The notes: generated from the sequence alone by a model not told the origin. A DNA stretch of 64,000 nt from NORP294 sp047627915 (GCA_047627915.1 JBLHTZ010000003.1:43317-107316), one strand, 5' to 3'; shown: positions 25,246 to 34,033, numbered from the stretch's first letter. Made by a program: numbers and translations.

Positions 25246-26709
25246 TTGAAAAATATTTCAGCCCTCCTCTTTTTGTTACTGTTAGGCTGTTTACCAGCTG
25301 AATTATTAGCTCAACAAGAATCTGGTGAAGCGGCTGCATCTGCAGTAGCAACTATTCCTATGGAAGGGTTTTCTTTCAACTCTTTCATTCGAGGAGTTAT
25401 TGGGTTGGTCTCCTTATTTGTGATAGCTTTCATATTCAGCAGCAACCGAAAGGCAATAAATTGGCGAACAGTTGTCATAGGCCTAGCATTTCAAATCGTA
25501 ATTGCCATTTGTGTATTAAAGGTTCCTTTCATTCAAAGCATATTTGAATTTATAGGTAAAATCTTCGTTAAAATTCTGGAATACACTCAAGCGGGAAGTA
25601 AATTCCTATTCGAAGGGTTGGTGGTTGACATGGACACCTTTGGATTCATTTTTGCGTTTCAAGTATTACCGACAATCATATTCTTTTCGGCTTTAACTTC
25701 GGTATTGTTTTACCTTGGTATTATTCAAAAAGTAGTCAAAGCATTTGGATGGCTACTTTCTAAATTACTTCGCATCTCAGGAGCGGAGAGTTTAAGTGTT
25801 GCGGGTAATATATTCTTGGGACAAACAGAGGCGCCACTGCTAATTAAGGCCTACTTAGAAAAAATGAACAAGAGTGAAATTCTCTTAGTCATGATTGGAG
25901 GAATGGCAACCGTAGCTGGAGCAGTTTTAGCCGCCTACATTGGTTTCTTGGGTGGGGATGATCCTGCCTTACGATTGGTTTTTGCGAAACACTTATTAGC
26001 TGCATCTGTCATGGCTGCACCGGGGGCCATTGTAATTTCAAAAATTCTTTACCCTCAAACTGAATCAATCGATACTGATGTTGAAGTTTCTGCAGATAAA
26101 ATTGGGTCTAATTTTTTAGATGCTATTGCAAATGGGACTACTGAAGGACTCAAATTAGCTGTTAATGTTGGTGCAATGTTGTTGGTTTTTGTAGCCTTTA
26201 TTGCACTTATTAATGGTGGACTTGGAGCATTAGCTTCTTTTGATGGTTTAGCTATTGAGTGGTTAGGAATAGACTGGCACTTCACCTCTCTTAATGCCAC
26301 CATAGCAGCCAATACTTCGTATGACGGCTTATCCTTAGAGTTTATATTGGGAACTATATTTGCCCCGCTGATGTGGTTAATTGGTGTAGCAAAAGAGGAC
26401 ATGATGCTTATGGGGCAGCTATTGGGAATTAAACTAGCAGCAAGTGAATTTGTGGGTTATATTCAATTGGCAGGTTTAAAAGACGTAACCAATGTTGCGC
26501 ATTTAAAATATGATAAATCCATTATTATGGCCACTTACATGCTTTGTGGTTTTGCCAACTTTGCCTCTATTGGTATTCAAATTGGCGGCATAGGTTCACT
26601 TGCTCCAGGGCAACGTAAAACCCTTTCTAAATTTGGAATGAAAGCTCTACTAGGTGGTTCTATTGCATCCTTAATTTCAGCAACCGTTGCTGGAATGATT
26701 TTGGGTTAA
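25246..26709 (+). CDS. Concentrative nucleoside transporter (CNT/NupC family)
   Basis: This 487-residue membrane protein of the CNT family drives nucleoside uptake with Na+ or H+. The conserved core is visible: FAFQVLPTIIFFSALTSVLFYLGIIQ, then the binding-site GQTEAPLLIKAYLEKM (about residues 194-209), then MATVAGAVLAAYIGFLG. The C-terminal half carries CGFANFASIGIQIGGIGSLAPGQR (about 445-468), all typical. The start is a TTG at 25246. It opens into a cleavable-looking signal peptide (residues 1-22, ending LLAQQ), which is common for Bacteroidota CNTs. Together with the deoxynucleoside kinase, thyA and folA it suits a salvage route, but it is not in their operon. Confidence 0.92.
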   Translation: MKNISALLFLLLLGCLPAELLAQQESGEAAASAVATIPMEGFSFNSFIRGVIGLVSLFVIAFIFSSNRKAINWRTVVIGLAFQIVIAICVLKVPFIQSIFEFIGKIFVKILEYTQAGSKFLFEGLVVDMDTFGFIFAFQVLPTIIFFSALTSVLFYLGIIQKVVKAFGWLLSKLLRISGAESLSVAGNIFLGQTEAPLLIKAYLEKMNKSEILLVMIGGMATVAGAVLAAYIGFLGGDDPALRLVFAKHLLAASVMAAPGAIVISKILYPQTESIDTDVEVSADKIGSNFLDAIANGTTEGLKLAVNVGAMLLVFVAFIALINGGLGALASFDGLAIEWLGIDWHFTSLNATIAANTSYDGLSLEFILGTIFAPLMWLIGVAKEDMMLMGQLLGIKLAASEFVGYIQLAGLKDVTNVAHLKYDKSIIMATYMLCGFANFASIGIQIGGIGSLAPGQRKTLSKFGMKALLGGSIASLISATVAGMILG

Positions 26710-26841
26710 TCTCTAAATGCCTCTCCCTTCATTCTTTGTAACGATTTGAAGCTATCAAATATCTTATTCTTATTTTCTTTAGCAGCTTGTAAGTGGTTAC
26801 ATATGGTAGAAGGGGAAATTCCGTCTATTCCATTATTGTAA
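26707..26841 (-). pseudogene. Possible gene remnant or tiny ORF (44 codons)
   Basis: A minus-strand frame with an ATG and a stop that shares its three bases with the transporter stop reads MFYNNGIDGISPSTICNHL, then a lysine-rich helix ending MKGEAFRD. The pattern ISPSTICNHL resembles a helix-turn-helix recognition segment, which suggests the tail of a lost gene, but no family can be named. The other bases of the 417-base gap (26842-27062) show no ORF or RNA that I can support; the promoter for the next gene lies at its end. Confidence 0.2.
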
Positions 26842-27062
26842 AACATGAACGGAAAAAGAATAAATTACGAAGGACCATGTAAAAATTATAATATGTAAAG
26901 CAATTGCAATAGAATGAAATGACTGACTTTTTGCCCCAAAGCTTGATCTTGACAAAAGCAAAAAATATTGGTTTAGTTGTGCTGGAAAATGTACATTCTT
27001 ATAATCTCATCAAGCTTACATTAGATTAAAACACTTTTAACCAAAATAGTACAAGCAATAAA

Positions 27063-27094
27063 TTGCCCTTAAAGTTTTTAACAGCGTACCTTTA
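27063..27094 (+). promoter_or_regulatory. Promoter of GNAT gene
   Basis: TTG, 21 bases, then TACCTTTA (one mismatch to TAnnTTTG), about 33 bases before the ATG. Confidence 0.5.
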
Positions 27095-27126
27095 GTGCTT
27101 CTAATTTTAAAATAACTTTAATAACA

Positions 27127-27726
27127 ATGAATTTTCCTAGTCATTTTTTCTTTACTCATGAGGACTCGAGATTTCGCGTTCGACCGATACGTCCTTCTGA
27201 TAAAGATTTATTGCAAAGAGGATTTAGCGAACTTTCAGAAAGGTCTAAATATTTGAGACTCTTCCAGATTAACAATAGACTAACTAATACACAGTTGAAA
27301 TATTTCACTGAGGTTGATGGTATTCAGCATGTTGCATGGGGAATACTCGATGAATCCGGAGAAGAATCTATGCCTGTTGGTATAGGACGATTTGTGAAAT
27401 ACAAAGATGAGCAAGATGTCGCAGAAGTCGCCATTACAGTAATTGACTCACATCAAGGAAGAGGATTAGGGATACTTTTATTTGTTACATTAAACTTCAT
27501 TGCTGCCCAAAGAGGTTTGAAGAAATTGAGATATTATGTACTAAGAGAAAATCGCTTTGCAATGAACAGTCTGAAAAAGTTTACAATTTTAAACCAAAAG
27601 AATGAAGGAACGGTAACCATACTAGACATATCGGTTATCCCAAACCACAAAGCAATTAAAGATGATGTTAAAATGCAACGGTTTATTGCAGCCATGAAAA
27701 TAGTTGAAGAAGAAATGGGGATGTAA
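27127..27726 (+). CDS. GNAT family N-acetyltransferase
   Basis: This 199-residue acetyl-CoA-dependent acyltransferase carries the GNAT fold. N-terminal FRVRPIRPSDKDLLQRGFSELSERSKYLRLF is typical of the acetyltransferase domain found at the end of Pat-type protein acetyltransferases. Motif A, the acetyl-CoA pyrophosphate loop, is SHQGRGLGILLF (about residues 113-124). The relation to Pat suggests a protein-lysine target, but a small-molecule substrate is possible. The gene has its own promoter. The next gene, an LRR protein, follows after 54 bases and may be co-expressed. Confidence 0.85.
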   Translation: MNFPSHFFFTHEDSRFRVRPIRPSDKDLLQRGFSELSERSKYLRLFQINNRLTNTQLKYFTEVDGIQHVAWGILDESGEESMPVGIGRFVKYKDEQDVAEVAITVIDSHQGRGLGILLFVTLNFIAAQRGLKKLRYYVLRENRFAMNSLKKFTILNQKNEGTVTILDISVIPNHKAIKDDVKMQRFIAAMKIVEEEMGM

Positions 27727-27780
27727 ATTCACCCTTACAAGTGTAATCCGCGAATAAATTTAAAAATTACTTTATTAATA

Positions 27781-28230
27781 ATGACATTCAATATCTTCCA
27801 ACAAATCGCCCAAATTCTTGATACCACCTACAGTGAAAAATGTAAAGCAAAAGCAGCTTCATTACAACATAAATTATCTCAAACAACTAGTCTAAATTTA
27901 AGAGATTTAGACTTATCCACCACTGATGCTATTTCCATTGCAGAGCTGATAGCAACCAAGTCCGATCTTTTATCAATTAGTTTTAGCTACAATAAGATTG
28001 AAGATAAAGGTGTAATCGCTCTTATAACGAATCTTCCAAAATCCGTTCGAGAAATTGGATTGGTTGACTGCAGCATTGGCGACCGAGCAGGAGAGGTAAT
28101 TTTAGAATGGTTAAAGTGTAATCCTCAGCTAAAAATGATTTGCATGGAGAAGAATAATTTTTCCGCGAAATTATTGAGTCAATTCAAACAAATTAAGAGA
28201 ACACAACCGAACTTGTTGCTTGTCGTTTAA
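27781..28230 (+). CDS. Small leucine-rich-repeat protein (RI-type)
   Basis: This is a 149-residue protein without signal peptide. From about residue 38 it shows ribonuclease-inhibitor-type leucine-rich repeats: LNLRDLDLSTTDAISIAELI, then LLSISFSYNKIEDKGVIALI, then VREIGLVDCSIGDRAGEVILEWL, then LKMICMEKNNFS. Consensus positions LxxLxLxxNxI and the 28-residue spacing are clear. Only about four repeats are present, few for this class, and the chain ends soon after. RI-type LRRs mediate protein binding; the partner is unknown. It follows a GNAT gene and precedes thyA. A cytoplasmic location is inferred from the missing signal peptide. Confidence 0.7.
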   Translation: MTFNIFQQIAQILDTTYSEKCKAKAASLQHKLSQTTSLNLRDLDLSTTDAISIAELIATKSDLLSISFSYNKIEDKGVIALITNLPKSVREIGLVDCSIGDRAGEVILEWLKCNPQLKMICMEKNNFSAKLLSQFKQIKRTQPNLLLVV

Positions 28231-28325
28231 ATTAGTAGCAGCTCATTTTAAAATAGCCAAGAACCTTGTTTATATCTTGTTCCTAAATTCCTTTTAAAAT
28301 CGACCTGTACTTTGGTTGGCTGCAT

Positions 28326-28333
28326 TAAATTTG
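28326..28333 (+). promoter_or_regulatory. -7 box of thyA
   Basis: TAAATTTG, a perfect TAnnTTTG, lies 23 bases before the thyA ATG. A TTTG stands 11 bases upstream, closer than usual, so the -33 element is uncertain. Confidence 0.5.
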
Positions 28334-28356
28334 AATAGAATTAAGAATTCAGTCAA

Positions 28357-29151
28357 ATGCAGCAATATCACGATTTATTACAACACATTTTAGACAACGG
28401 AGCCGTTAAAACGGATAGAACAGGCACAGGTACCAAAAGTGTATTTGGACACCAAATGCGCTTTAACCTACAAGAAGGATTTCCTCTGGTTACCACTAAA
28501 AAGCTTCACCTTAGATCTATTATACACGAATTACTTTGGTTCCTTACGGGAGATACGAACATAAAATATCTAAAAGACAATGGTGTTCGCATTTGGGACG
28601 AGTGGGCAGATGAAAACGGCAACCTAGGTCCTGTATACGGTTCGCAATGGAGGTCGTGGCCAACACCAAATGGAGGATCAATTGACCAAATTCAAAAAAT
28701 TATTGATCAAATAAAAAATACTCCAGATTCTAGAAGAATAATTGTGAGTGCATGGAATGTAGCAGAAGTAGAAAACATGGCACTACCGCCTTGTCACGCA
28801 TTTTTTCAATTCTATGTGGCAGATGGTAAGCTTTCTTGCCAATTGTACCAGCGCAGCGCTGATACATTTCTAGGTGTTCCGTTTAACATTGCCTCCTACG
28901 CATTGTTAACCATGATGGTAGCTCAGGTTTGTGATTTACAAGCCGGGGACTTTGTTCACACCTTAGGAGATGCTCACCTCTACTCTAACCACTTGGAGCA
29001 AGCTGAACTTCAATTATCCAGAGAACTAAGAGATTTACCTACAATGAAGATAAATCCGGAAGTTAAAGACATTTTCAGTTTTAAATATGAGGATTTTGAA
29101 TTGGTAAATTACGATCCACATCCGCATATTAAAGCTGCCGTGGCGGTGTAG
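28357..29151 (+). CDS. thyA: Thymidylate synthase
   Basis: ThyA makes dTMP from dUMP using methylene-tetrahydrofolate and yields dihydrofolate. At 264 residues it matches E. coli ThyA. The catalytic Cys sits in ALPPCHAFFQFYV (about residues 143-155). The phosphate-binding arginines are in DRTGTGTKSVFGHQMRF and DSRRIIVSAWN, and QRSADTFLGVPFNIASYALL is intact. The next functional gene is folA, which regenerates tetrahydrofolate from the dihydrofolate produced here, so the pair forms a working cycle. Between them lies a copy of repeat family A. Confidence 0.98.
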   Translation: MQQYHDLLQHILDNGAVKTDRTGTGTKSVFGHQMRFNLQEGFPLVTTKKLHLRSIIHELLWFLTGDTNIKYLKDNGVRIWDEWADENGNLGPVYGSQWRSWPTPNGGSIDQIQKIIDQIKNTPDSRRIIVSAWNVAEVENMALPPCHAFFQFYVADGKLSCQLYQRSADTFLGVPFNIASYALLTMMVAQVCDLQAGDFVHTLGDAHLYSNHLEQAELQLSRELRDLPTMKINPEVKDIFSFKYEDFELVNYDPHPHIKAAVAV

Positions 29152-29169
29152 TTGAGGGAATGAATTGAC

Positions 29170-29196
29170 ACTTCGACTATCGCTCAGTGTAACAAA
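29170..29196 (+). repeat. Dispersed intergenic repeat, family A, copy 2
   Basis: ACTTCGACTATCGCTCAG, then TGTAACAAA. It lies in the 72-base spacer between thyA and folA. Identical 18-base cores are found at 310 and 42712. Confidence 0.7.
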
Positions 29197-29223
29197 ACGG
29201 ATGCATAATTTAAAAAAAATCCA

Positions 29224-29724
29224 ATGAAAATTTCTTTAATCGCAGCAGCTTCAGAAAACAATGTAATCGGCCGAGACAATGATTTGCCTTGGAAACTACC
29301 TATTGACATGAAGTTCTTTGTGCAAACCACAAAAGGTCACTGTATCTTGATGGGCCGAAAGAATCTTGAATCTTTTGGACGTTTACTTCCAAACAGAACC
29401 AATATTTTACTGACCAGAGATCGAGATTATAAATTTGAAGGTGCAGAAATTTTTTATGATTTACAAAAGGCAATTGCGTTTGCGAAAGAGATTGGAGAAG
29501 AAGAATTAATGGTGATTGGTGGAGGTGAAATTTATCGCCAATGTATGCCTTTTGCTGATCGGATTTATCTGACCAGAGTTCATGCAGAAATTGAGGGCGA
29601 TGTGTACTTTCCACAACTAGACTCTTCCATTTGGGAGTTAAAATCGGAGGAGTTTCACGAAAAAGACGAGAAGCACAATTACAGTTTTACCTTTCAAACG
29701 TTTGAAAGAGTTCAGATTGCGTAA
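29224..29724 (+). CDS. folA: Dihydrofolate reductase
   Basis: DHFR reduces dihydrofolate with NADPH. The 166-residue chain opens with MKISLIAAASENNVIGRDNDLPWKLPIDMKFF, containing the catalytic acidic residue region and the substrate-binding DLPW. It continues with CILMGRKNLESFGR (NADPH site; the consensus M/T-G-R-K/R-T-x-E appears with N for T), NRTNILLTRD and LMVIGGGEIYRQCMPFADRIYLTRVHAEIEGDVYFP. The Leu-Pro-Trp and GGxxI/xY motifs are conserved. It is the natural partner of the neighbouring thyA. Confidence 0.97.
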   Translation: MKISLIAAASENNVIGRDNDLPWKLPIDMKFFVQTTKGHCILMGRKNLESFGRLLPNRTNILLTRDRDYKFEGAEIFYDLQKAIAFAKEIGEEELMVIGGGEIYRQCMPFADRIYLTRVHAEIEGDVYFPQLDSSIWELKSEEFHEKDEKHNYSFTFQTFERVQIA

Positions 29725-29733
29725 ATTTATTCT

Positions 29734-30564
29734 ATGAAAAATGTATTAGTCCTTATTTTTTGCACCACCCTTTTCGCTTGTAAAGACGATGATAATTCAG
29801 TGATTATTCATGATAATCAAGGCGCTATGAATAATGCGAACAATATTTGTGATACAATAGAACTGAATAATAGAAAGTGTTATCTTAAAGAAACAGATAT
29901 ATTAAATTATAGATTCCCTATTGACACACTTTTTGAGTCTTTTTTTTACGCTCAAAATAGATTAGAGAGAGTAAATATTGGTTTTCAACGTATCATTTTA
30001 GGAACGAAAAATATTTATTACGATTCAGGGAACCAATCATACCTATTGACTTATACCGACTCTCTTTATCGTGAATCTAGAGCAATAGGTGAATACTTTT
30101 ACAATGAATTCAATAGGTTATATAAAGTCAATATCTATAATAGAAATAATTCTATAATTAAAATCGCAAAATTTGAATACAAGAACTGTAAATTATCTCA
30201 AGCACGTATAGAAAATGTTAGGTCTACTTCTGAAGTATATGCAATCACAGAAAGTGAGCAAGGAAATATTGTACAATATGAATTAGTAGAATTAAACAAC
30301 CAGGCACCAAACGTTAGCACTAGAGAAGTTTTAGAATATGATAGTAAGAAAAATCCATACCAATACATTCCTAAAGACGAATTTGACCTATTTACCTATT
30401 TTTCAAATAACAACATTACAAAGTATAAATCGTTTAAAAACGGTGTTCTAGAATCAGAAAAAACAGTACAATTAACTTATAGTGCGGAAAACTACCCTAC
30501 CAAAACAATTGAAAATGAAAGTGGTAATTTAATAACAACAATGTATAAATACGATTGTTATTAA
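29734..30564 (+). CDS. Hypothetical lipoprotein, 276 residues
   Basis: I do not recognise the family. Residues 1-16 form a lipoprotein signal with lipobox LFAC (Cys16), followed by an acidic KDDDNS linker that in Bacteroidota often marks surface export of lipoproteins. The mature chain is rich in Tyr, Asn and Glu and has short beta-strand-like pieces with the pattern YxYNEFNRLYKVNIYN, EYKNCKLSQ and LEYDSKKNPYQYI, which recall a YD/Rhs-like or DUF4595-type beta-strand array. AT content appears higher than in folA just upstream. It starts 9 bases after folA, so it may be in that transcript or newly placed there. Confidence 0.6.
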   Translation: MKNVLVLIFCTTLFACKDDDNSVIIHDNQGAMNNANNICDTIELNNRKCYLKETDILNYRFPIDTLFESFFYAQNRLERVNIGFQRIILGTKNIYYDSGNQSYLLTYTDSLYRESRAIGEYFYNEFNRLYKVNIYNRNNSIIKIAKFEYKNCKLSQARIENVRSTSEVYAITESEQGNIVQYELVELNNQAPNVSTREVLEYDSKKNPYQYIPKDEFDLFTYFSNNNITKYKSFKNGVLESEKTVQLTYSAENYPTKTIENESGNLITTMYKYDCY

Positions 30565-30642
30565 CACTTTAATTGTTCCGTGTAAAATTAAGTGCCCTTC
30601 TTTTGAAGTAATTCAATTTATCCAAACTCTTATAATCGGTAC

Positions 30643-31875
30643 CTAAGCTACTTTCAACTGCTTAAAAGCAGATTTATCAAACTTGTGTTTTGCGTATTTC
30701 AAATCAATTCTAATTACTTTATCAGTTGTAGTGGTATCGGTTGGCATATTAAACATATGGTCAATTAATATGGCCTCACAAATGGAACGTAACCCTCTAG
30801 CGCCTAATTTGTAATCAATCGCTTTCTTCACAATGTAATCCAATACCTCTTTATCGAATTTCAATTCGAATCCGTCCATTTCAAACAACTTCATGTACTG
30901 CTTCAAAATGGCATTTTTAGGCTCTGTTAAAATCCTCTTCAATGCATCTTCATTCAACGGCTCTAAATACGTTACAACAGGAATTCTACCAATCAATTCA
31001 GGAATCAATCCAAACGAACGAATATCAGATGGGATAACGTAACGCAAGAAGTCTTCTTTTTCAATAACCTCTGTCTCCGTCTTAGCTTTAAAACCTAAGG
31101 CATTTGAGTTTAATCGCTTTCCGATTACCTTTTCAATTCCTGAAAAAGCTCCACCACAGATGAAAAGTATGTTTTGAGTGTTGATTGAAACTAATTTCTG
31201 CTCTGGATGCTTCCTTCCTCCTTGCGGTGGAACGCTAACTGCAGAACCTTCTAGTAGTTTCAACAAAGCTTGTTGAACACCTTCACCTGATACATCTCTA
31301 GTAATTGACGGGTTATCCCCTTTTCGGGCAATTTTATCTACCTCATCAATAAAAACAATTCCTTTTTCTGCTTTTGCTACATCGAAGTCGGCTGCTTGCA
31401 GTAAACGTGACAAGATGCTTTCTACATCTTCCCCAACGTAACCCGCTTCTGTTAGAACAGTAGCATCTGCAATACAAAAAGGAACATCTAATAACCGCGC
31501 TATGGTTTTTGCCAACAATGTTTTACCACTTCCAGTTTCACCAACCAACATAATGTTAGACTTCTCTAATTCAATATCTTTAATAGAGGCTCCTTTTACC
31601 ACCCTTTTGTAATGATTGTAAACCGCTACAGAGAGCACCTTCTTGGCATCTTCTTGTCCGATGACATATTCATCTAGGTGCTTTTTAATTTCTGCCGGCT
31701 TGTGGATGGTAATGTTAAAATCCTTCGCCGTTGGCTTAATTTCTTCTTTAACGATTTCGCCAGCTTGCACAATGCAGTTATCACAAATGTGACCTGTGAT
31801 GCCAGCAATCAAAACGTTTGTATCTTTTTTATCTCGACCACAGAATGAACAGTGGATTTTATTCTTTTCACTCAT
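30643..31875 (-). CDS. clpX: ATP-dependent Clp protease ATP-binding subunit ClpX
   Basis: ClpX is the AAA+ unfoldase that feeds proteins to ClpP. At 410 residues it is complete. The N-terminal zinc-binding domain has CSFCGRD and HICDNC. Walker A is GETGSGKT, the pore loop is GYVGEDVE and Walker B is GIVFIDEVDKIA. The ClpP-docking tripeptide is LGF (in SNALGFKAKTE), in place of the more common IGF. Sensor and arginine-finger regions (GLIPELIGRIPV; GARGLRSICE) are intact. It is the last gene of tig-clpP-clpX, with a strong hairpin in the gap to clpP. Confidence 0.98.
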   Translation of the reverse strand: MSEKNKIHCSFCGRDKKDTNVLIAGITGHICDNCIVQAGEIVKEEIKPTAKDFNITIHKPAEIKKHLDEYVIGQEDAKKVLSVAVYNHYKRVVKGASIKDIELEKSNIMLVGETGSGKTLLAKTIARLLDVPFCIADATVLTEAGYVGEDVESILSRLLQAADFDVAKAEKGIVFIDEVDKIARKGDNPSITRDVSGEGVQQALLKLLEGSAVSVPPQGGRKHPEQKLVSINTQNILFICGGAFSGIEKVIGKRLNSNALGFKAKTETEVIEKEDFLRYVIPSDIRSFGLIPELIGRIPVVTYLEPLNEDALKRILTEPKNAILKQYMKLFEMDGFELKFDKEVLDYIVKKAIDYKLGARGLRSICEAILIDHMFNMPTDTTTTDKVIRIDLKYAKHKFDKSAFKQLKVA

Positions 31876-31895
31876 AAGCTATTTCTATAGAAAAA

Positions 31896-31930
31896 TTTAG
31901 CCCCGTCTCGAAAAACGGGACGGGGCTAAA
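31896..31930 (-). terminator. Strong hairpin between clpP and clpX (terminator/attenuator-like)
   Basis: TTTAGCCCCGTCTCG pairs with CGGGACGGGGCTAAA (15 bp with one G-T pair) around an AAAAA/TTTTT loop. On the minus strand it is followed by five T residues. It lies 20 bases before the clpX ATG, so it would reduce read-through from clpP to clpX or protect the upstream message. Confidence 0.7.
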
Positions 31931-31949
31931 TTACGTGATTTTGCGCGAT

Positions 31950-32612
31950 TTATTTCCGTGCCAATACTTCATCAATCATTCCATACTCCTTTGCTTCGGA
32001 AGAAGACATCCAATAATCTCGATCAGAATCTTCTTGCACTTTATCAAAGTCTTGCTTAGAATGATTTGCAATGATTTGGTACAATTCTTTTTTCATTTTT
32101 AATACTTCTTTCAAAGCAATTTCCATATCCGACGCCTGACCTTGAGTTCCTGCAGAAGGCTGGTGAATCATTACTCTTGAATGAGGCAATGCTGTTCTTT
32201 TACCTTCAGCACCTGCGCACAACAAAACAGCTCCCATTGAAGCAGCCATTCCTGTGCAAATAGTTGCAACATCTGGCGCAATGTATTGCATAGTATCATA
32301 AATACCCAATCCAGCATAAACAGAACCTCCAGGAGAATTCAAATAAATTTGGATGTCTTTTTTAGCATCAGCAGATTCTAAAAACAACAATTGTGCTTGA
32401 ATGATATTTGCCACCTGGTCATTAATTCCAGTCCCTAAAAAGATAATTCGATCCATCATCAATCTAGAAAAAACATCCATTTGTGCCACATTCAATGATC
32501 TTTCCTCAATAATATAAGGAGTCATTGACGCGTTCAAATAATTGTCAACATGCATACTATTAATACCAGCATGCTTGGTAGCGTAACTTTTAAATTCTTT
32601 TCCGAAGTCCAT
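31950..32612 (-). CDS. clpP: ATP-dependent Clp protease proteolytic subunit
   Basis: ClpP is the barrel-shaped serine protease chamber working with ClpX. The catalytic triad is visible: Ser in GMAASMGAVLLCAG, His in PHSRVMIHQPSAG and Asp in QEDSDRDYWMS. The length is 220 residues. The N-terminal 30 residues form a propeptide-like region typical of Bacteroidota. It begins 8 bases after tig, so the two are co-transcribed; clpX follows after a strong hairpin. Confidence 0.97.
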   Translation of the reverse strand: MDFGKEFKSYATKHAGINSMHVDNYLNASMTPYIIEERSLNVAQMDVFSRLMMDRIIFLGTGINDQVANIIQAQLLFLESADAKKDIQIYLNSPGGSVYAGLGIYDTMQYIAPDVATICTGMAASMGAVLLCAGAEGKRTALPHSRVMIHQPSAGTQGQASDMEIALKEVLKMKKELYQIIANHSKQDFDKVQEDSDRDYWMSSSEAKEYGMIDEVLARK

Positions 32613-32620
32613 ACAATTTC

Positions 32621-33979
32621 TTATTTAGTTCTCTTTTTCTCAGCTAATTTAACGAAATCGTCGTAAGATATTTCTTTCTCTTTGATTTTCGCTGTGTCGT
32701 TATAAAACGCTCTCAACTTAACTGCATATAGTTGCTCATATAACCGTTTAGCTTCTTCTTGGTTCTCTAAAACTCGATTTGCAGTTTCTTCCATCTCTGC
32801 ATCTTCCATCATATTGCCACCCATTCCAGACAACTGCTGAGCAATTAGTCCTTTTGTATGAGCGATAACCTCATCTTTCGTTACCTCAATTTTATTGTCC
32901 TTGATTAATTTGTTCTCAATCAACTGCCATTTTAAACCCATAGCATATTGCTCATATTCCGAATCAATCTGCTCTTTTGTAATTGGCTTTTCGTTAGCAG
33001 TCACCAACCATTTCTTCATGAATTCATCTGGCAAATCCAATTTTGCTTTTTTGATTAAATAGTCTTGAACGTCTCTTTCAAACAATTGCTCAGCATTTTG
33101 AGCGAAAGACTTTTCCATCTCAGCTCGTAGCTTTTCTTCCATTTCCGCTTTCGATTTCACGGTATCTTTGCCGTAAATTTTATCAAAAAACTCTTGGTTC
33201 AATTCAGCAGCTTCCATTCTATTGATTTTAGAAATGGTATATTGAAATTCAGAAGTTTGATCTTTAATATATTGCTCATCAATACCTAACCAAGCGGCTA
33301 CATATTTAGCGTCGGCAATATCTTGTGGCTTCACTTTAACAACTTCACCAACAACTTTACCAATAAATTTCTTTTGATCTTTTTTATCGTTTACAGTTCT
33401 AATGTTTACAACAGTTTCGTTAGAAATACCACCTTCTTTAACAGATTTACCATCTAACTCTTCCCACTTTCCGAAAAGCATATCTTCCTCCTCAGACTTA
33501 TCAGCTTCTCCCATCTTACCGTACCGCTTAGCAATTTCAGTAATTTGCTCATCAATCATTTTCTGATCTGTCTTGATCTTCAATTTTTCGAACTTGTCTT
33601 TCTCGGTAATTTCAACTTTTACTTCCGGTGCTAAACCAATCTCATAGGTAAAAGAGAAGTCTTTTTGATTTTCCCAATCAATTGCTTCTGCGTCTTCCTT
33701 TTTAGGAAGAGGATTTCCAAGAACGTCTAATTTGTTCTCGCTAATAAACTTGTATAAATTGTCAGAAAGTGTTTTGTTAATTTCATCTACCAACAAATTT
33801 GTTCCAACCATTTTTTTAACCATGCCCATTGGCACCATACCTTTTCTAAAACCAGGTAAGTTCGTTTGCTTGCGGTGTCTTCTCAAAGCAGATTCTACTT
33901 TTTCTTTGTAATCTGCTTCTTTAATGTTGATAGTAATTTCAGCGTTAAGCTTATCAATGTCTTTTTTAACTACTTCCAT
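32621..33979 (-). CDS. tig: Trigger factor
   Basis: This ribosome-bound chaperone and peptidyl-prolyl isomerase starts at the ATG at 33979 (MEVVKKDIDKLNAEITINI), giving 452 residues. A longer frame begins at 34075 but would run through the tRNA-Leu gene and a terminator, so it is rejected. The ribosome-docking signature is present as GFRKGMVP (normally GFRxGxxP) at about residues 42-49. A PPIase-like middle and a long helical C-terminal arm follow. Divergence in the PPIase part is normal for Bacteroidota. Only 15 bases separate the ATG from the T-run of a terminator, so its promoter must lie upstream of that terminator. Confidence 0.95.
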   Translation of the reverse strand: MEVVKKDIDKLNAEITINIKEADYKEKVESALRRHRKQTNLPGFRKGMVPMGMVKKMVGTNLLVDEINKTLSDNLYKFISENKLDVLGNPLPKKEDAEAIDWENQKDFSFTYEIGLAPEVKVEITEKDKFEKLKIKTDQKMIDEQITEIAKRYGKMGEADKSEEEDMLFGKWEELDGKSVKEGGISNETVVNIRTVNDKKDQKKFIGKVVGEVVKVKPQDIADAKYVAAWLGIDEQYIKDQTSEFQYTISKINRMEAAELNQEFFDKIYGKDTVKSKAEMEEKLRAEMEKSFAQNAEQLFERDVQDYLIKKAKLDLPDEFMKKWLVTANEKPITKEQIDSEYEQYAMGLKWQLIENKLIKDNKIEVTKDEVIAHTKGLIAQQLSGMGGNMMEDAEMEETANRVLENQEEAKRLYEQLYAVKLRAFYNDTAKIKEKEISYDDFVKLAEKKRTK

Positions 33980-33994
33980 TGTAAAATTTTGTTT

Positions 33995-34030
33995 AAAAAA
34001 AATGGCGTAAAACAAAAGCCTTACGCCATT
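33995..34030 (-). terminator. Terminator between tRNA-Leu and tig
   Basis: A perfect 10-bp stem AATGGCGTAA / TTACGCCATT (34001-34010 with 34021-34030) is followed on the minus strand by eight T residues. It begins 4 bases after the tRNA and ends 15 bases before the tig ATG. Confidence 0.88.
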
Positions 34031-34033
34031 AAA

